Shown: in pieces, positions 1 to 6,479 of the stretch
Numbering within the stretch: position 1 is the stretch's first letter
Layout: each line of letters begins with the position of its first letter
DNA from: Bacillota bacterium
GTDB taxonomy: Bacteria > Bacillota > Clostridia > Oscillospirales > Oscillospiraceae
Assembly (NCBI GenBank): GCA_023395775.1
Contig: JAEWYA010000020.1
Location: 1-12,912 of the forward strand
Direction of reading: 5' to 3'
Length of the DNA stretch: 12,912 bases
Made by a program: the position numbers and the translations under genes
Notes under the pieces: generated by a model
What the model saw: only the letters and a program-made list of their open reading frames with translations
Databases searched by the model: none
What the model was told of the DNA's origin: nothing

Positions 1-67
1 CCCAAGAGGGACGGCGCAGACTTTTATACGATCATGGGTCGCGCATTCTGCAATATTAGCAAGAGCT

Positions 68-1732
68 TTAATTGCAGACCGGCAAGACGCACGCCTCTGC
101 CTCCGCCTTCAAAAGGTCCAGAATCGCAAGGTCGGCGCTCCAGAAATAGGCGCTCTCGCCCACCAGGGCAGTAATTCCCGCCCGGTCGAAATAAGTGCGG
201 ACGGATTCGGTCATGCCGCAAAACGCCACCGTCCTGCCCGCCTCCTTCAAGCCCTGACACAGCTCCAGCATCGTCTGGACGCCGGACACGTCCACGCTGG
301 GCATCCCCCGCAGGGACAAAATCACATGGTCGTACGCGGGCATCTCGCTCATGCGGCGGTTAAATTCGTCCACAGCGCCGAAAAACAGAGAGCCGGTCAC
401 ATAGGCCACCCCGGAGGTCTTCAGGACAGGGGCCCTGCCGTCGGCAAAGCGGAGGCGGTCAGCGTCGATGGCGGAAAAGCTAACGGCGATACGGCTGGAA
501 TGAGCCATATACAAAATGGCGGAGTACAGTACGCCCAGCAAAATCGCCACCGTCAGATCAAAGACCACGGTAGAGAGCATCGTCAGAAGGAATTGACTGA
601 TTCCGGACTTGAACCGGCGGGAGAAGATGTAACGAATACCCGCCCAGTCGTTCATGCGCCACGCGGTGACCATCAGCACTCCGGCGAGAGCTGCCAGCGG
701 AAGCTTTGCCATGACGCCGCCCAGCAAAAACATGGACGCCAGAAGGAATACGGAGTGGAACACGCTGGTGAGCCTTGTCTGTTGGCCGGATTTTACCGCA
801 ACACTGGTACGGGCGATGGCAGCCGTGGCGGGAACGCCCCCGAACAGGGGCAGCAGCATGTTCCCCACGCCTTGAGCGATCAGCTCCTGGTCGGCGTTGA
901 ACGTCTCATTTTTCATTCTGGCGGCGGAAGCGCCGCACAGCAGACTTTCAATCATTCCCAGCGCTGCAATGGTGACAATGGGTGAGAGCAGAGTTTTCAA
1001 GGTCGCCAGGCTGTCGCCGGTCAACAAAAGCCGGTCGGTCAGGAGCAGCGTGCGGGGGATATCGCCCACCACGGCCAGACCGTCCATGTCAAACACTGCG
1101 GACGCAGCGGCGGCCAAAATAATCCCCGCCAGAGACCCGGGCACTTTTGCCCCCCACCTTTTCGGCCACGCCAGCATCACGGCCGCTACCAGCGTGCCGA
1201 TTGCCACGGTCCGCCAGTCGGGGTGAAAGCCCAGCCGCCCATAGGAGACCAGCTTTTCCAGATTGGAGCCGCCCTCGGACACGGTACCGAAAAAATGATC
1301 GATCTGACCCATGGCAATGATGACCGCGATGCCGGAGGTGAAGCCCATGACCACGGGCATCGGAATAAAACCGATGAGTCGGCCCAGCCGGAGAATCCCC
1401 GCGATCAGCAGCAGCGCACCGGCGGCAAAACTGGCCAAAAACACGCCCTGCAATCCGCATGTCCCCACAATACCGATTAATACGGCACTCATTGCGCCGG
1501 TTGGTCCGGAGATCTGATAGGACGCGCCGCCTAGGGCGGCGATCACCACACCGGCGATAATGGCGGTGACCAAGCCGGCGGCCGCTGTTGCACCGGAGCT
1601 GACGCCAAAGGCCAGCGCCAGCGGCAACGCCACAGCGCAGGCCGTCAGTCCGGCCATTGCGTCCCGGACCAGACCGGGGGCGTTATATCCCCGGAACTCA
1701 TTTTTCAAATCGGATAGAAACCGCGAGAACAT
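68..1732 (-). CDS. SulP-family anion permease with C-terminal STAS domain
   Basis: Integral membrane transporter of the SulP (SLC26-like) family, 554 residues. Such proteins move sulfate, bicarbonate or other anions; the substrate cannot be told from sequence. About 10-12 hydrophobic segments fill residues 25-410. The family motif SGPTGA is at 75-80, and a second conserved stretch, GVPATAAIARTS, is at 299-310. A STAS domain follows at about 436-545, with DVSG at 481-484 matching the loop that carries the phosphorylatable serine in SpoIIAA-like proteins. The open frame runs 56 codons further upstream, but the ATG at 1732 is chosen: GGAGGAG lies 7 bases before it, and the upstream extension crosses the promoter and the trxA terminator. 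It has its own promoter, so it is not simply the last gene of the trx operon. No terminator is visible in the 67 bases downstream. Confidence 0.93.
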   Translation of the reverse strand: MFSRFLSDLKNEFRGYNAPGLVRDAMAGLTACAVALPLALAFGVSSGATAAAGLVTAIIAGVVIAALGGASYQISGPTGAMSAVLIGIVGTCGLQGVFLASFAAGALLLIAGILRLGRLIGFIPMPVVMGFTSGIAVIIAMGQIDHFFGTVSEGGSNLEKLVSYGRLGFHPDWRTVAIGTLVAAVMLAWPKRWGAKVPGSLAGIILAAAASAVFDMDGLAVVGDIPRTLLLTDRLLLTGDSLATLKTLLSPIVTIAALGMIESLLCGASAARMKNETFNADQELIAQGVGNMLLPLFGGVPATAAIARTSVAVKSGQQTRLTSVFHSVFLLASMFLLGGVMAKLPLAALAGVLMVTAWRMNDWAGIRYIFSRRFKSGISQFLLTMLSTVVFDLTVAILLGVLYSAILYMAHSSRIAVSFSAIDADRLRFADGRAPVLKTSGVAYVTGSLFFGAVDEFNRRMSEMPAYDHVILSLRGMPSVDVSGVQTMLELCQGLKEAGRTVAFCGMTESVRTYFDRAGITALVGESAYFWSADLAILDLLKAEAEACVLPVCN

Positions 1733-1775
1733 GACAAGACTCCTCCAAAATCGTACTGAAAACACGCAATTTTTA

Positions 1776-1804
1776 ATTATAGCACAACCCCGTTGGAGGT
1801 ACAA
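1776..1804 (-). promoter_or_regulatory. sigma-A-type promoter of the SulP gene
   Basis: On the minus strand, TTGTAC (1799-1804) and a perfect TATAAT (1776-1781) are separated by exactly 17 bases. The -10 lies about 45 bases upstream of the chosen ATG and downstream of the trxA terminator. This is a sequence-based call. Confidence 0.8.
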
Positions 1805-1843
1805 GCATGAATTTGTCTCCTGTGGAGGACATTTCCTGAAAGC

Positions 1844-1892
1844 AAAAAACACTCCAACGCGCTGCCGCTTTGCAGCGACTGCGTGTTGGAGT
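1844..1892 (-). terminator. intrinsic terminator of the arsR-trxB-trxA operon
   Basis: On the minus strand a 12-base arm ACTCCAACACGC pairs with GCGCGTTGGAGT (one mismatch) around an 18-base loop (1851-1892). It is followed by G and then TTTTTT (1849-1844). It begins 33 bases after the trxA stop codon. A smaller hairpin, ACGCTC/GAGCGT (1899-1919), lies between stop codon and terminator. Confidence 0.9.
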
Positions 1893-1925
1893 ATGGGCAC
1901 GCTCTACGTTTCGGAGCGTCTGGAT

Positions 1926-2243
1926 TTACAGGTTTTCGTCCAGCACAGAGGTAAACGCCTCCGGCGGCATGACGCCAACCTTCCGGTCAATCTCCTGACC
2001 GTCTTTCAAAAACACCAGCGTGGGGATGGACATGACCCCAAACCGCTGGGCAAGTTCCGGCTCCTCGTCAATATTGACCTTGGCCACCAGCGCCTTGCCG
2101 TCATAGTCGGCGGCGATTTTCTCCACAGCAGGCGCCACCATTTTGCAGGGGCCGCACCAGTCCGCCCAGAAATCCACCATCGCCAGGGGGGCCGCGTCCA
2201 CCGCCGCGTCAAAATCGGTCTTCTTCAAATGCTTCAATGCCAT
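1926..2243 (-). CDS. trxA: thioredoxin
   Basis: Cytosolic dithiol-disulfide oxidoreductase of 105 residues, the usual size for thioredoxin. The active site WCGPC is at 29-33, the buried Asp at 24 (VDFWADWC), and the cis-proline loop at 73-75 (IPT). There is no signal peptide. AAAGGAG lies upstream of the ATG at suitable spacing. It is the last gene of an operon after trxB (41-base gap) and arsR, and an intrinsic terminator follows. Being next to its reductase suggests a self-contained redox pair: TrxB reduces the Cys30-Cys33 disulfide, and TrxA passes electrons to ribonucleotide reductase, peroxidases or methionine sulfoxide reductase (family knowledge; the client here is unknown). Confidence 0.97.
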   Translation of the reverse strand: MALKHLKKTDFDAAVDAAPLAMVDFWADWCGPCKMVAPAVEKIAADYDGKALVAKVNIDEEPELAQRFGVMSIPTLVFLKDGQEIDRKVGVMPPEAFTSVLDENL

Positions 2244-2284
2244 TTTTAAAATCTCCTTTTATTTTTTTATTTAATCGGTTCTCT

Positions 2285-3103
2285 TTATTGTTTCCGCGCC
2301 AGCGCATCCACATACGCCGCGGCGCTCTGACCGGCAACCAAACCCTCGCCTGCGGCTTTCGATACCTGCAGAGGTCCGCCGGTGCAGTCCCCCGCCGCGA
2401 ACACGCCGGGGAGTCCCGTGGCCATGCGGCGATCCACCTGCACATAACCGTTCTCAATACCCAAGCCGGAAAACAGGTCCGTGGGGGCCATGGCGGGCCG
2501 CAGAATAAACACCCCGGCCACCTTTACCGTCTCCCCGCCGCAGAGCACTTGCTCCACCTTTTCCTTGCCGGAGATTGCGCAATCTCTCGGCCTGTCAAAG
2601 TAATGCACTTCACAGCCGATCTCCCGCAAAAAGTCCGCCTCGTGCCGGGCAGTCTCGCTGTATCCCAGCACCGCAACGGGTTTGCCTCGGTAAAGCATCC
2701 CGTCGCAGGTGGCGCAGTAGCTGACGCCGCGGCCCAGGAATTCCGCCTCGCCGGGAAATTTTTTTCCCCGGGCCACACCCGCGGCCAAAACCACGGCCTT
2801 GGTTTCCTGTACGTCGCTGCCCACGCTCACATACCACTTGTCCATCATGAATGCCGCAGACAGCGCTTTTCCTGTCAGAAATTCCACACCGTCGGCCTCC
2901 GCGTGCTTTTGCATGACCGTCAGCAGCTCCGCTCCGGTAACTCCGGGCAGTCCCAGATAATTTTCCACCCGCTCGGACTTCCACAGGGGGTTTTCCTCAA
3001 TGGAATTGGTCACCACCAACGCGCTTTTCCCCCGCGCCCGAATATTGATCGCCGCGCTCAGTCCCGCCGGGCCGCCGCCGATTACCAGCACATCATAGGA
3101 CAT
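2285..3103 (-). CDS. trxB: thioredoxin reductase-like flavoprotein, short, with degenerate NADPH motif
   Basis: FAD-dependent reductase expected to reduce the neighbouring thioredoxin; 272 residues, shorter than the usual 305-320. The N-terminal FAD motif GGGPAG is at 9-14, the redox pair CATC at 130-133, and the C-terminal FAD motif (FAAGDCTGG) ends the fold. In the central domain, the usual GxGxxA NADPH fingerprint reads GYSETA (147-152), and the HRRDxxRA phosphate-binding stretch is replaced by FDRPRD (169-174). Both changes argue against normal NADPH use. They resemble descriptions of clostridial ferredoxin-dependent flavin thioredoxin reductases (inference). The start is the ATG at 3103, with GGAGGAGG 9 bases upstream. 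A TTG at 3112 would abut the ribosome site and is rejected. The gene overlaps the end of arsR by 11 bases, indicating translational coupling. Confidence 0.9.
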   Translation of the reverse strand: MSYDVLVIGGGPAGLSAAINIRARGKSALVVTNSIEENPLWKSERVENYLGLPGVTGAELLTVMQKHAEADGVEFLTGKALSAAFMMDKWYVSVGSDVQETKAVVLAAGVARGKKFPGEAEFLGRGVSYCATCDGMLYRGKPVAVLGYSETARHEADFLREIGCEVHYFDRPRDCAISGKEKVEQVLCGGETVKVAGVFILRPAMAPTDLFSGLGIENGYVQVDRRMATGLPGVFAAGDCTGGPLQVSKAAGEGLVAGQSAAAYVDALARKQ

Positions 3104-3386
3104 AGTTCTCAACCTCCTCCTGAAACAGTGCCGCCACCAGCCGAGCCACCTCCGGCGACGCCGCCCTGTAATAGACCTCGTTTCCGCTGCGCTCCGCCGT
3201 CACAATCCCGGCAGCCTTCAGCTTTTGCAGATGCTGAGAGATGCAGGACTGGCTCATTCCCGTCCCCCGCTCCATGCAGCCCACGTTGCGGCAGCCGGCG
3301 TTCAGCAGGCAGTGGACAATCTCCAACCGGGTCGGGTTGGCCAATGCCTTCAACAACTCCGCCTGACGAATATAATCCACTTCCAT
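3093..3386 (-). CDS. ArsR/SmtB-family winged-helix repressor
   Basis: DNA-binding regulator of 97 residues. The ArsR-type N-terminus (LLKALANPTRLEIVHCL) is at 11-27, the recognition helix-turn-helix (SQSCISQHLQKLKAAGIV) at 45-62 and the wing at about 62-75. Cysteines are at 26, 32, 37 and 48. Cys32 and Cys37 sit where ArsR proteins often carry metalloid-binding cysteines, but the spacing differs from the classical ELCVCDL motif, so metal, metalloid or thiol-redox sensing all remain possible. The ATG at 3386 is preceded by AAAGGAGAGG at rather long spacing. It is the first gene of arsR-trxB-trxA and overlaps trxB, so it most likely represses its own operon through the palindrome at 3470-3485 (inference). 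Confidence 0.93.
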   Translation of the reverse strand: MEVDYIRQAELLKALANPTRLEIVHCLLNAGCRNVGCMERGTGMSQSCISQHLQKLKAAGIVTAERSGNEVYYRAASPEVARLVAALFQEEVENYVL

Positions 3387-3419
3387 CTCTCACCCGCCTC
3401 TCCTTTGAATTTGAATGCT

Positions 3420-3434
3420 CGTGCTGAAAGCACG
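3420..3434 (-). repeat. perfect inverted repeat in the arsR leader
   Basis: CGTGCT-N3-AGCACG, a perfect 6-bp dyad, lies between the promoter and the arsR start. It could form a small mRNA hairpin or serve as a second binding site. There is no T-run after it, so it is not a terminator. Confidence 0.5.
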
Positions 3435-3469
3435 GTCCGATACTAAGTTTTTACTAGCCATTTTCTTTT

Positions 3470-3485
3470 ATTAGAATATCCTAAT
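3470..3485 (-). promoter_or_regulatory. putative ArsR operator
   Basis: A 16-base near-palindrome, ATTAG-GATATT-CTAAT on the minus strand, with 14 of 16 positions symmetric. It begins at the last base of the -10 box and covers the expected transcription start, a typical place for an ArsR-family repressor. Assignment to the adjacent regulator is inference. Confidence 0.6.
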
Positions 3486-3513
3486 ATATAAATACCTTCA
3501 GTAGTTTTTGCAA
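3485..3513 (-). promoter_or_regulatory. sigma-A-type promoter of arsR-trxB-trxA
   Basis: TTGCAA (3508-3513) and TATATA (3485-3490) on the minus strand are spaced by 17 bases. They lie in an AT-rich stretch about 100 bases upstream of the arsR ATG and just downstream of the preceding terminator. Confidence 0.72.
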
Positions 3514-3519
3514 CAAATT

Positions 3520-3560
3520 AAAAAATATTTTTAAAGGGCCGGACGCTTTACGCCCGGCCC
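3520..3560 (-). terminator. intrinsic terminator after the degraded gene (end of cysE-cysS transcription)
   Basis: On the minus strand GGGCCGGGCG (3551-3560) pairs with CGTCCGGCCC (3536-3545), with one G-T wobble, across a 5-base loop. A T/A-rich tail including TTTTTT follows (3535-3520). No other terminator is visible after cysS, so readthrough from cysE-cysS and the remnant gene probably ends here. Confidence 0.85.
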
Positions 3561-3565
3561 CATAG

Positions 3566-3885
3566 TCACCAAAACCATTTCATGGGAAGATAGAACAGAT
3601 ACGGCGCGGTAAACCCCGCCAGAGACATCGCCAGTTTGTGCTTTCCAGTCTCGGTGAGCGCCGCGTTTTTAAGTGCCAGCTTTCCGGTCAAGCCAGTAGA
3701 TGCACACTGCCGCCACGGCCATGCCCACCGTCACCCAGAGGAAGCTCCAGATGTTGGCAAAGGAGTCATAGGCCACTGAATATTTTCGTACCACCAGCCG
3801 TCTTCACTTTCGATCAGTTGGGACACCAGCAGCAGCACCGCCCCCGCTAGATCCGCCAGAAAGCCGCAGCCCGCGTCCTCTCAAT
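3566..3885 (-). pseudogene. frameshifted remnant of a small membrane protein gene
   Basis: Protein-like sequence continues across three reading frames. Near 3780-3877 one frame gives GFLADLAGAVLLLVSQLIES and then DGWWYENIQW. From about 3669-3790 a second frame gives a membrane-like segment, IWSFLWVTVGMAVAAVCIYW. From 3566 to about 3680 the first frame resumes with LTETGKHKLAMSLAGF and ends in PYLFYLPMKWFW before TGA. The 5' end may lie in yet another frame at 3885, where AAAGGACC precedes ATT-GAG-AGG (apparently an ATG changed to ATT). No single frame is open. I read this as a decayed gene of about 100 codons with at least two frameshifts; assembly errors are the alternative. I do not recognise the family. 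It follows cysS and precedes a terminator, so it may be co-transcribed. Confidence 0.6.
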
Positions 3886-3912
3886 CCGTTAAGGTCCTTT
3901 TCCCCGGGCTGT

Positions 3913-5358
3913 TTAGACCCGCTTCCACATCGCGCCGCCGGGTACGTCGGTGACTTCGATCCCCTGCGCTTTCAGTTCGTCGCGGATACGGTCCGCCTCG
4001 GCAAAGTTCCTGGTCTTTTTCGCCTCCGCCCGCTGCAGCACCAGCGCGTCGATTCCCGGGTCGCCCTCGCCCTGGACAATGAATCCGCCGACGGCGGAGC
4101 TGACTGTCTTTGCATCCTGCTCCCGTTTTTTTGCCGCCCGGTCCAAAAGGCCCAGACCCAGCACGCTGTCAAACTCATTCAGCAATTCCAGCTTTGTCCC
4201 GTCGGAGATGTCCGCCTTCAAAACGTCGTACAGCGCTGTGATGCCCAGCGACGTGTTCAGGTCGCTGTCCATAGCGGTCTTGAATTCGGCCCGCAGAGCA
4301 TCCGCAGCTTCCCCGTCGGCCTCAGCCGGGCCGTCCTTCAGCGCGGCCACCCGGGCAATCAGCTTGTCATAGGCAGTTTTGGCGTTGTCAAGATTCTCAT
4401 AGGAGAACACCAGTGCCTTGCGGTAGTGGGACTGGAGGCAGAAGAACCGGTAAACCAGCGGATCGTAGCCCTTCTCCTCCAGCAGTGAGACAGTCAAAAA
4501 CTCGCCCTTGGACTTGCTCATTTTTCCGCCGGTGGTGTTCAGGTGCAGCACATGGAACCAATAGTTGCACCAGTGGTGTCCCAGATACGACTCGGATTGG
4601 GCGATCTCGTTGGTGTGGTGCGGAAAGGCGTTGTCGATGCCGCCGCAGTGGATATCCAGATCCTCGCCCAGATGCTTCATGGAGATTCCGGAGCACTCGA
4701 TATGCCAGCCGGGATAGCCCACGCCCCAGGGAGAGTCCCATTTCAGCGCCTGATCCTCAAATTTGGACTTGGTGAACCAGAGGACAAAATCGTTTTTGTT
4801 CCGCTTGTTGACATCCTCCTCCACGCCCTCCCGGACGCCCACCGCCAGATCGTCCGCGTCGTGGTCATTGAACACGTAGTACCGCTCCAGCTTGGAGGTG
4901 TCGAAATACACATTGCCGCCCGCCGAATACGCGTACCCGGTATCCATCAGTCGGGTGATGATCTTGATATACTCGTCGATGCAGTGGGTGGCGGGCTCCA
5001 CCACGTCAGGCCGCTTGATGTTCAGCTTGCGGCAGTCGTCAAAAAACGCGTCGGTATAATACTGGGCGATCTCCAGAACGGTCTTGTGCTCCCGCTTGGC
5101 GCCCTTGAGCATCTTGTCTTCACCGGTGTCCGCGTCGCTGGTCAGATGGCCCACATCGGTGATATTCATGACACGCTTGACGTTGTACCCGGCGTACCGC
5201 AGATACTTTTCCAGCACGTCCTCCATGATATAGCTGCGCAGGTTTCCGATGTGGGCAAAGTGATAGACTGTGGGGCCGCAGGTGTACATTTTCACGATGT
5301 CGGGGTGATTGGGTTTGAATTCTTCTTTTTTGTGGGAGGCGGAGTTGTAAAGATACAT
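3913..5358 (-). CDS. cysS: cysteinyl-tRNA synthetase
   Basis: Class I aminoacyl-tRNA synthetase that charges tRNA-Cys in the cytosol; 481 residues, normal for the family. The HIGH-type motif reads HIGN at 36-39, and KMSKS is at 279-283. The zinc ligands fit Cys27 (CGPTVY), Cys222 (HIECSG), His247 (PHHTNE) and Glu251; the 25- and 4-residue spacings match the E. coli enzyme. The DALR/anticodon-binding region follows from about 310 to the end. The ATG at 5358 comes three bases after the cysE stop codon, with AAAGGA inside the last cysE codons, so the two genes form one operon. Placing it behind cysE and a tRNA-Cys T-box links charging demand to cysteine synthesis. Confidence 0.98.
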   Translation of the reverse strand: MYLYNSASHKKEEFKPNHPDIVKMYTCGPTVYHFAHIGNLRSYIMEDVLEKYLRYAGYNVKRVMNITDVGHLTSDADTGEDKMLKGAKREHKTVLEIAQYYTDAFFDDCRKLNIKRPDVVEPATHCIDEYIKIITRLMDTGYAYSAGGNVYFDTSKLERYYVFNDHDADDLAVGVREGVEEDVNKRNKNDFVLWFTKSKFEDQALKWDSPWGVGYPGWHIECSGISMKHLGEDLDIHCGGIDNAFPHHTNEIAQSESYLGHHWCNYWFHVLHLNTTGGKMSKSKGEFLTVSLLEEKGYDPLVYRFFCLQSHYRKALVFSYENLDNAKTAYDKLIARVAALKDGPAEADGEAADALRAEFKTAMDSDLNTSLGITALYDVLKADISDGTKLELLNEFDSVLGLGLLDRAAKKREQDAKTVSSAVGGFIVQGEGDPGIDALVLQRAEAKKTRNFAEADRIRDELKAQGIEVTDVPGGAMWKRV

Positions 5359-5361
5359 GGC

Positions 5362-6018
5362 TCAGGCCGTCCTTTCTTTTATGGTTTTCAGCTCCTGTTC
5401 CAGAGAGTCCATCCGCTGGAACAGGGCCAGCAGCTCCTCCTGAACAGGGTCTTGCATATCATTGATCTGGTCCACGTCGTTGGCAAAACTGGCCTCTATC
5501 TTCCGCCCGCTGACCCGCACCACCTGAGCCGGGACGCCCACGGCGGTGGAGTTGGGCGGGACCTCGCTGAGCACCACGGCCCCCGCCGCAATACGGGAGT
5601 TGTCTCCTACGGTGAAGGGTCCCAGGACCTTCGCGCCGGAACCCACCATCACGTTGTTTCCCAGGGTCGGGTGGCGCTTTCCCTTGTCTTTTCCGGTACC
5701 GCCCAGCGTCACGCACTGGTACAGCAGGCAGTCGTCTCCGATCTCGGCGGTCTCACCGATGACAATGCCCATGCCGTGATCGATGACAAGGCGCTTGCCG
5801 ATGCTCGCGCCGGGGTGAATCTCGATGCCGGTCCAAAAACGACTCCATTGGGACACGCACCGGGCCAGAAACTGCATGTGGTTCTTATAGAAAAGGTGGG
5901 CAATGCGGTGATTTATCAGCGCGTGAACGCCGGGGTAGAGCAAAAAAATCTCCAGTTTGTTGCGGGCCGCGGGGTCGCGGCGCTGGTAGGCATCCAGCAG
6001 TTCCGTCAAACGGTTCAT
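5362..6018 (-). CDS. cysE: serine O-acetyltransferase
   Basis: Transfers acetyl from acetyl-CoA to L-serine, giving O-acetylserine, the committed step of cysteine synthesis. It has 218 residues, the short CysE form common in Firmicutes. The left-handed beta-helix hexapeptide repeats cover about 65-165. The catalytic Asp80-His81 pair is in VIDHGMG, and a second active-site His is at 116 in the KDKGKRHPT loop. A charged, probably helical tail occupies about 185-218. The frame stays open 80 codons further upstream, but that sequence is the T-box leader. The true start is the ATG at 6018, with AAGGAG 9 bases before it. Control is predicted to be transcription antitermination by uncharged tRNA-Cys. 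No second sulfhydrylase gene (cysK) is in view. Confidence 0.96.
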   Translation of the reverse strand: MNRLTELLDAYQRRDPAARNKLEIFLLYPGVHALINHRIAHLFYKNHMQFLARCVSQWSRFWTGIEIHPGASIGKRLVIDHGMGIVIGETAEIGDDCLLYQCVTLGGTGKDKGKRHPTLGNNVMVGSGAKVLGPFTVGDNSRIAAGAVVLSEVPPNSTAVGVPAQVVRVSGRKIEASFANDVDQINDMQDPVQEELLALFQRMDSLEQELKTIKERTA

Positions 6019-6111
6019 ATTCAAAAACTCCTTATCATTCAAAATGTCGCGGGGAAGTCGATCCCGGGACATCGAAAGGCGAAAGTCTGCATTCAAAGCT
6101 CCTCCGAAATC

Positions 6112-6150
6112 AAAAAACGCCTCTCGTACCTCGATAGGTACAAGAGGCGT
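6112..6150 (-). terminator. T-box regulatory terminator
   Basis: On the minus strand ACGCCTCT-T-GTACCT pairs with AGGTAC-G-AGAGGCGT across an ATCG loop (6150-6117), followed by TTTTTT (6117-6112). Its left arm includes the CTCTTG used by the antiterminator, so the two structures exclude each other. Confidence 0.95.
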
Positions 6151-6346
6151 CAGCGACGCGGTTCCACTCTTGCAAATACTCATGCCGGCCCAACAGCCGG
6201 ACGGCCCGATAACGGCGGCTCTGCCGGAGGCCATTACGCCCCTCGCTCCCGGATGCACTTCACACTCCCCGCCGCAGGCGCGCTTACAGCCGATGACGCG
6301 CCCTCTCTGCCCTTTGGGGAAATGCTACTCTTTCCGTTCCTCGCGT
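6112..6346 (-). promoter_or_regulatory. T-box leader (tRNA-Cys responsive) of cysE-cysS
   Basis: On the minus strand the T-box core AGAGTGGAACCGCG lies at 6157-6170. It carries the UGGAACC bulge that pairs with the tRNA acceptor end. The antiterminator forms between CAAGAG (6172-6167) and CTCTTG (6146-6141). The upstream part has stem I features, including GGAAAGAGTA and AGAGAGGG. A GTGAAG-TGC-ATC specifier loop puts the codon TGC (Cys) at 6255-6257. A strong terminator lies downstream. Uncharged tRNA-Cys should stabilise the antiterminator and allow cysE-cysS expression. The element is certain; the specifier was placed by eye but agrees with the genes. Confidence 0.93.
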
Positions 6347-6352
6347 AATATT

Positions 6353-6381
6353 ATATTATCAGGATTCGCTTCACGTGTCAA
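6353..6381 (-). promoter_or_regulatory. sigma-A-type promoter of cysE-cysS
   Basis: On the minus strand a perfect TTGACA (6376-6381) and TAATAT (6353-6358) are 17 bases apart, placing the start just before the T-box stem I. A TATAAT at 6350-6355 overlaps but would need a 20-base spacer. Confidence 0.85.
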
Positions 6382-6396
6382 GAGGGCGCTGCGGCG

Positions 6397-6419
6397 CGTG
6401 ATAACGAACATAAATCACG
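6397..6419. repeat. inverted repeat upstream of the cysE promoter
   Basis: CGTGAT-N11-ATCACG, a perfect 6-bp dyad about 15 bases upstream of the -35 box, between era and cysE. It could be a regulator site or part of the era transcript 3' end. A second GC-rich dyad, CGCGGC-N5-GCCGCG, is at 6427-6443. Neither has a T-run, so I do not call a terminator for era. Confidence 0.4.
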
Positions 6420-6479
6420 GAGGGGGCGCGGCAAACCGCCGCGTCCCTTCCGCGATATTCTCACCGCCCGCAGGGCCTC

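Noticed and set aside
1..67. Sequence downstream of the SulP gene
   Set aside because: Checked for a terminator, tRNA or gene start; nothing supportable in 67 bases.
326..985. Long plus-strand open frames inside the SulP gene (and similar ones inside cysS, cysE, era, trxB and rpe)
   Set aside because: They are antisense shadows of strongly coding minus-strand genes, with no motifs of their own.
5362..6258. CysE with an 80-residue N-terminal extension
   Set aside because: The extension is the T-box leader read as protein. A good ribosome site precedes the ATG at 6018, where the family normally starts.
6427..6443. CGCGGC/GCCGCG hairpin as terminator of era
   Set aside because: Only six base pairs and no T-run on the minus strand; followed by CCCCCTCC.
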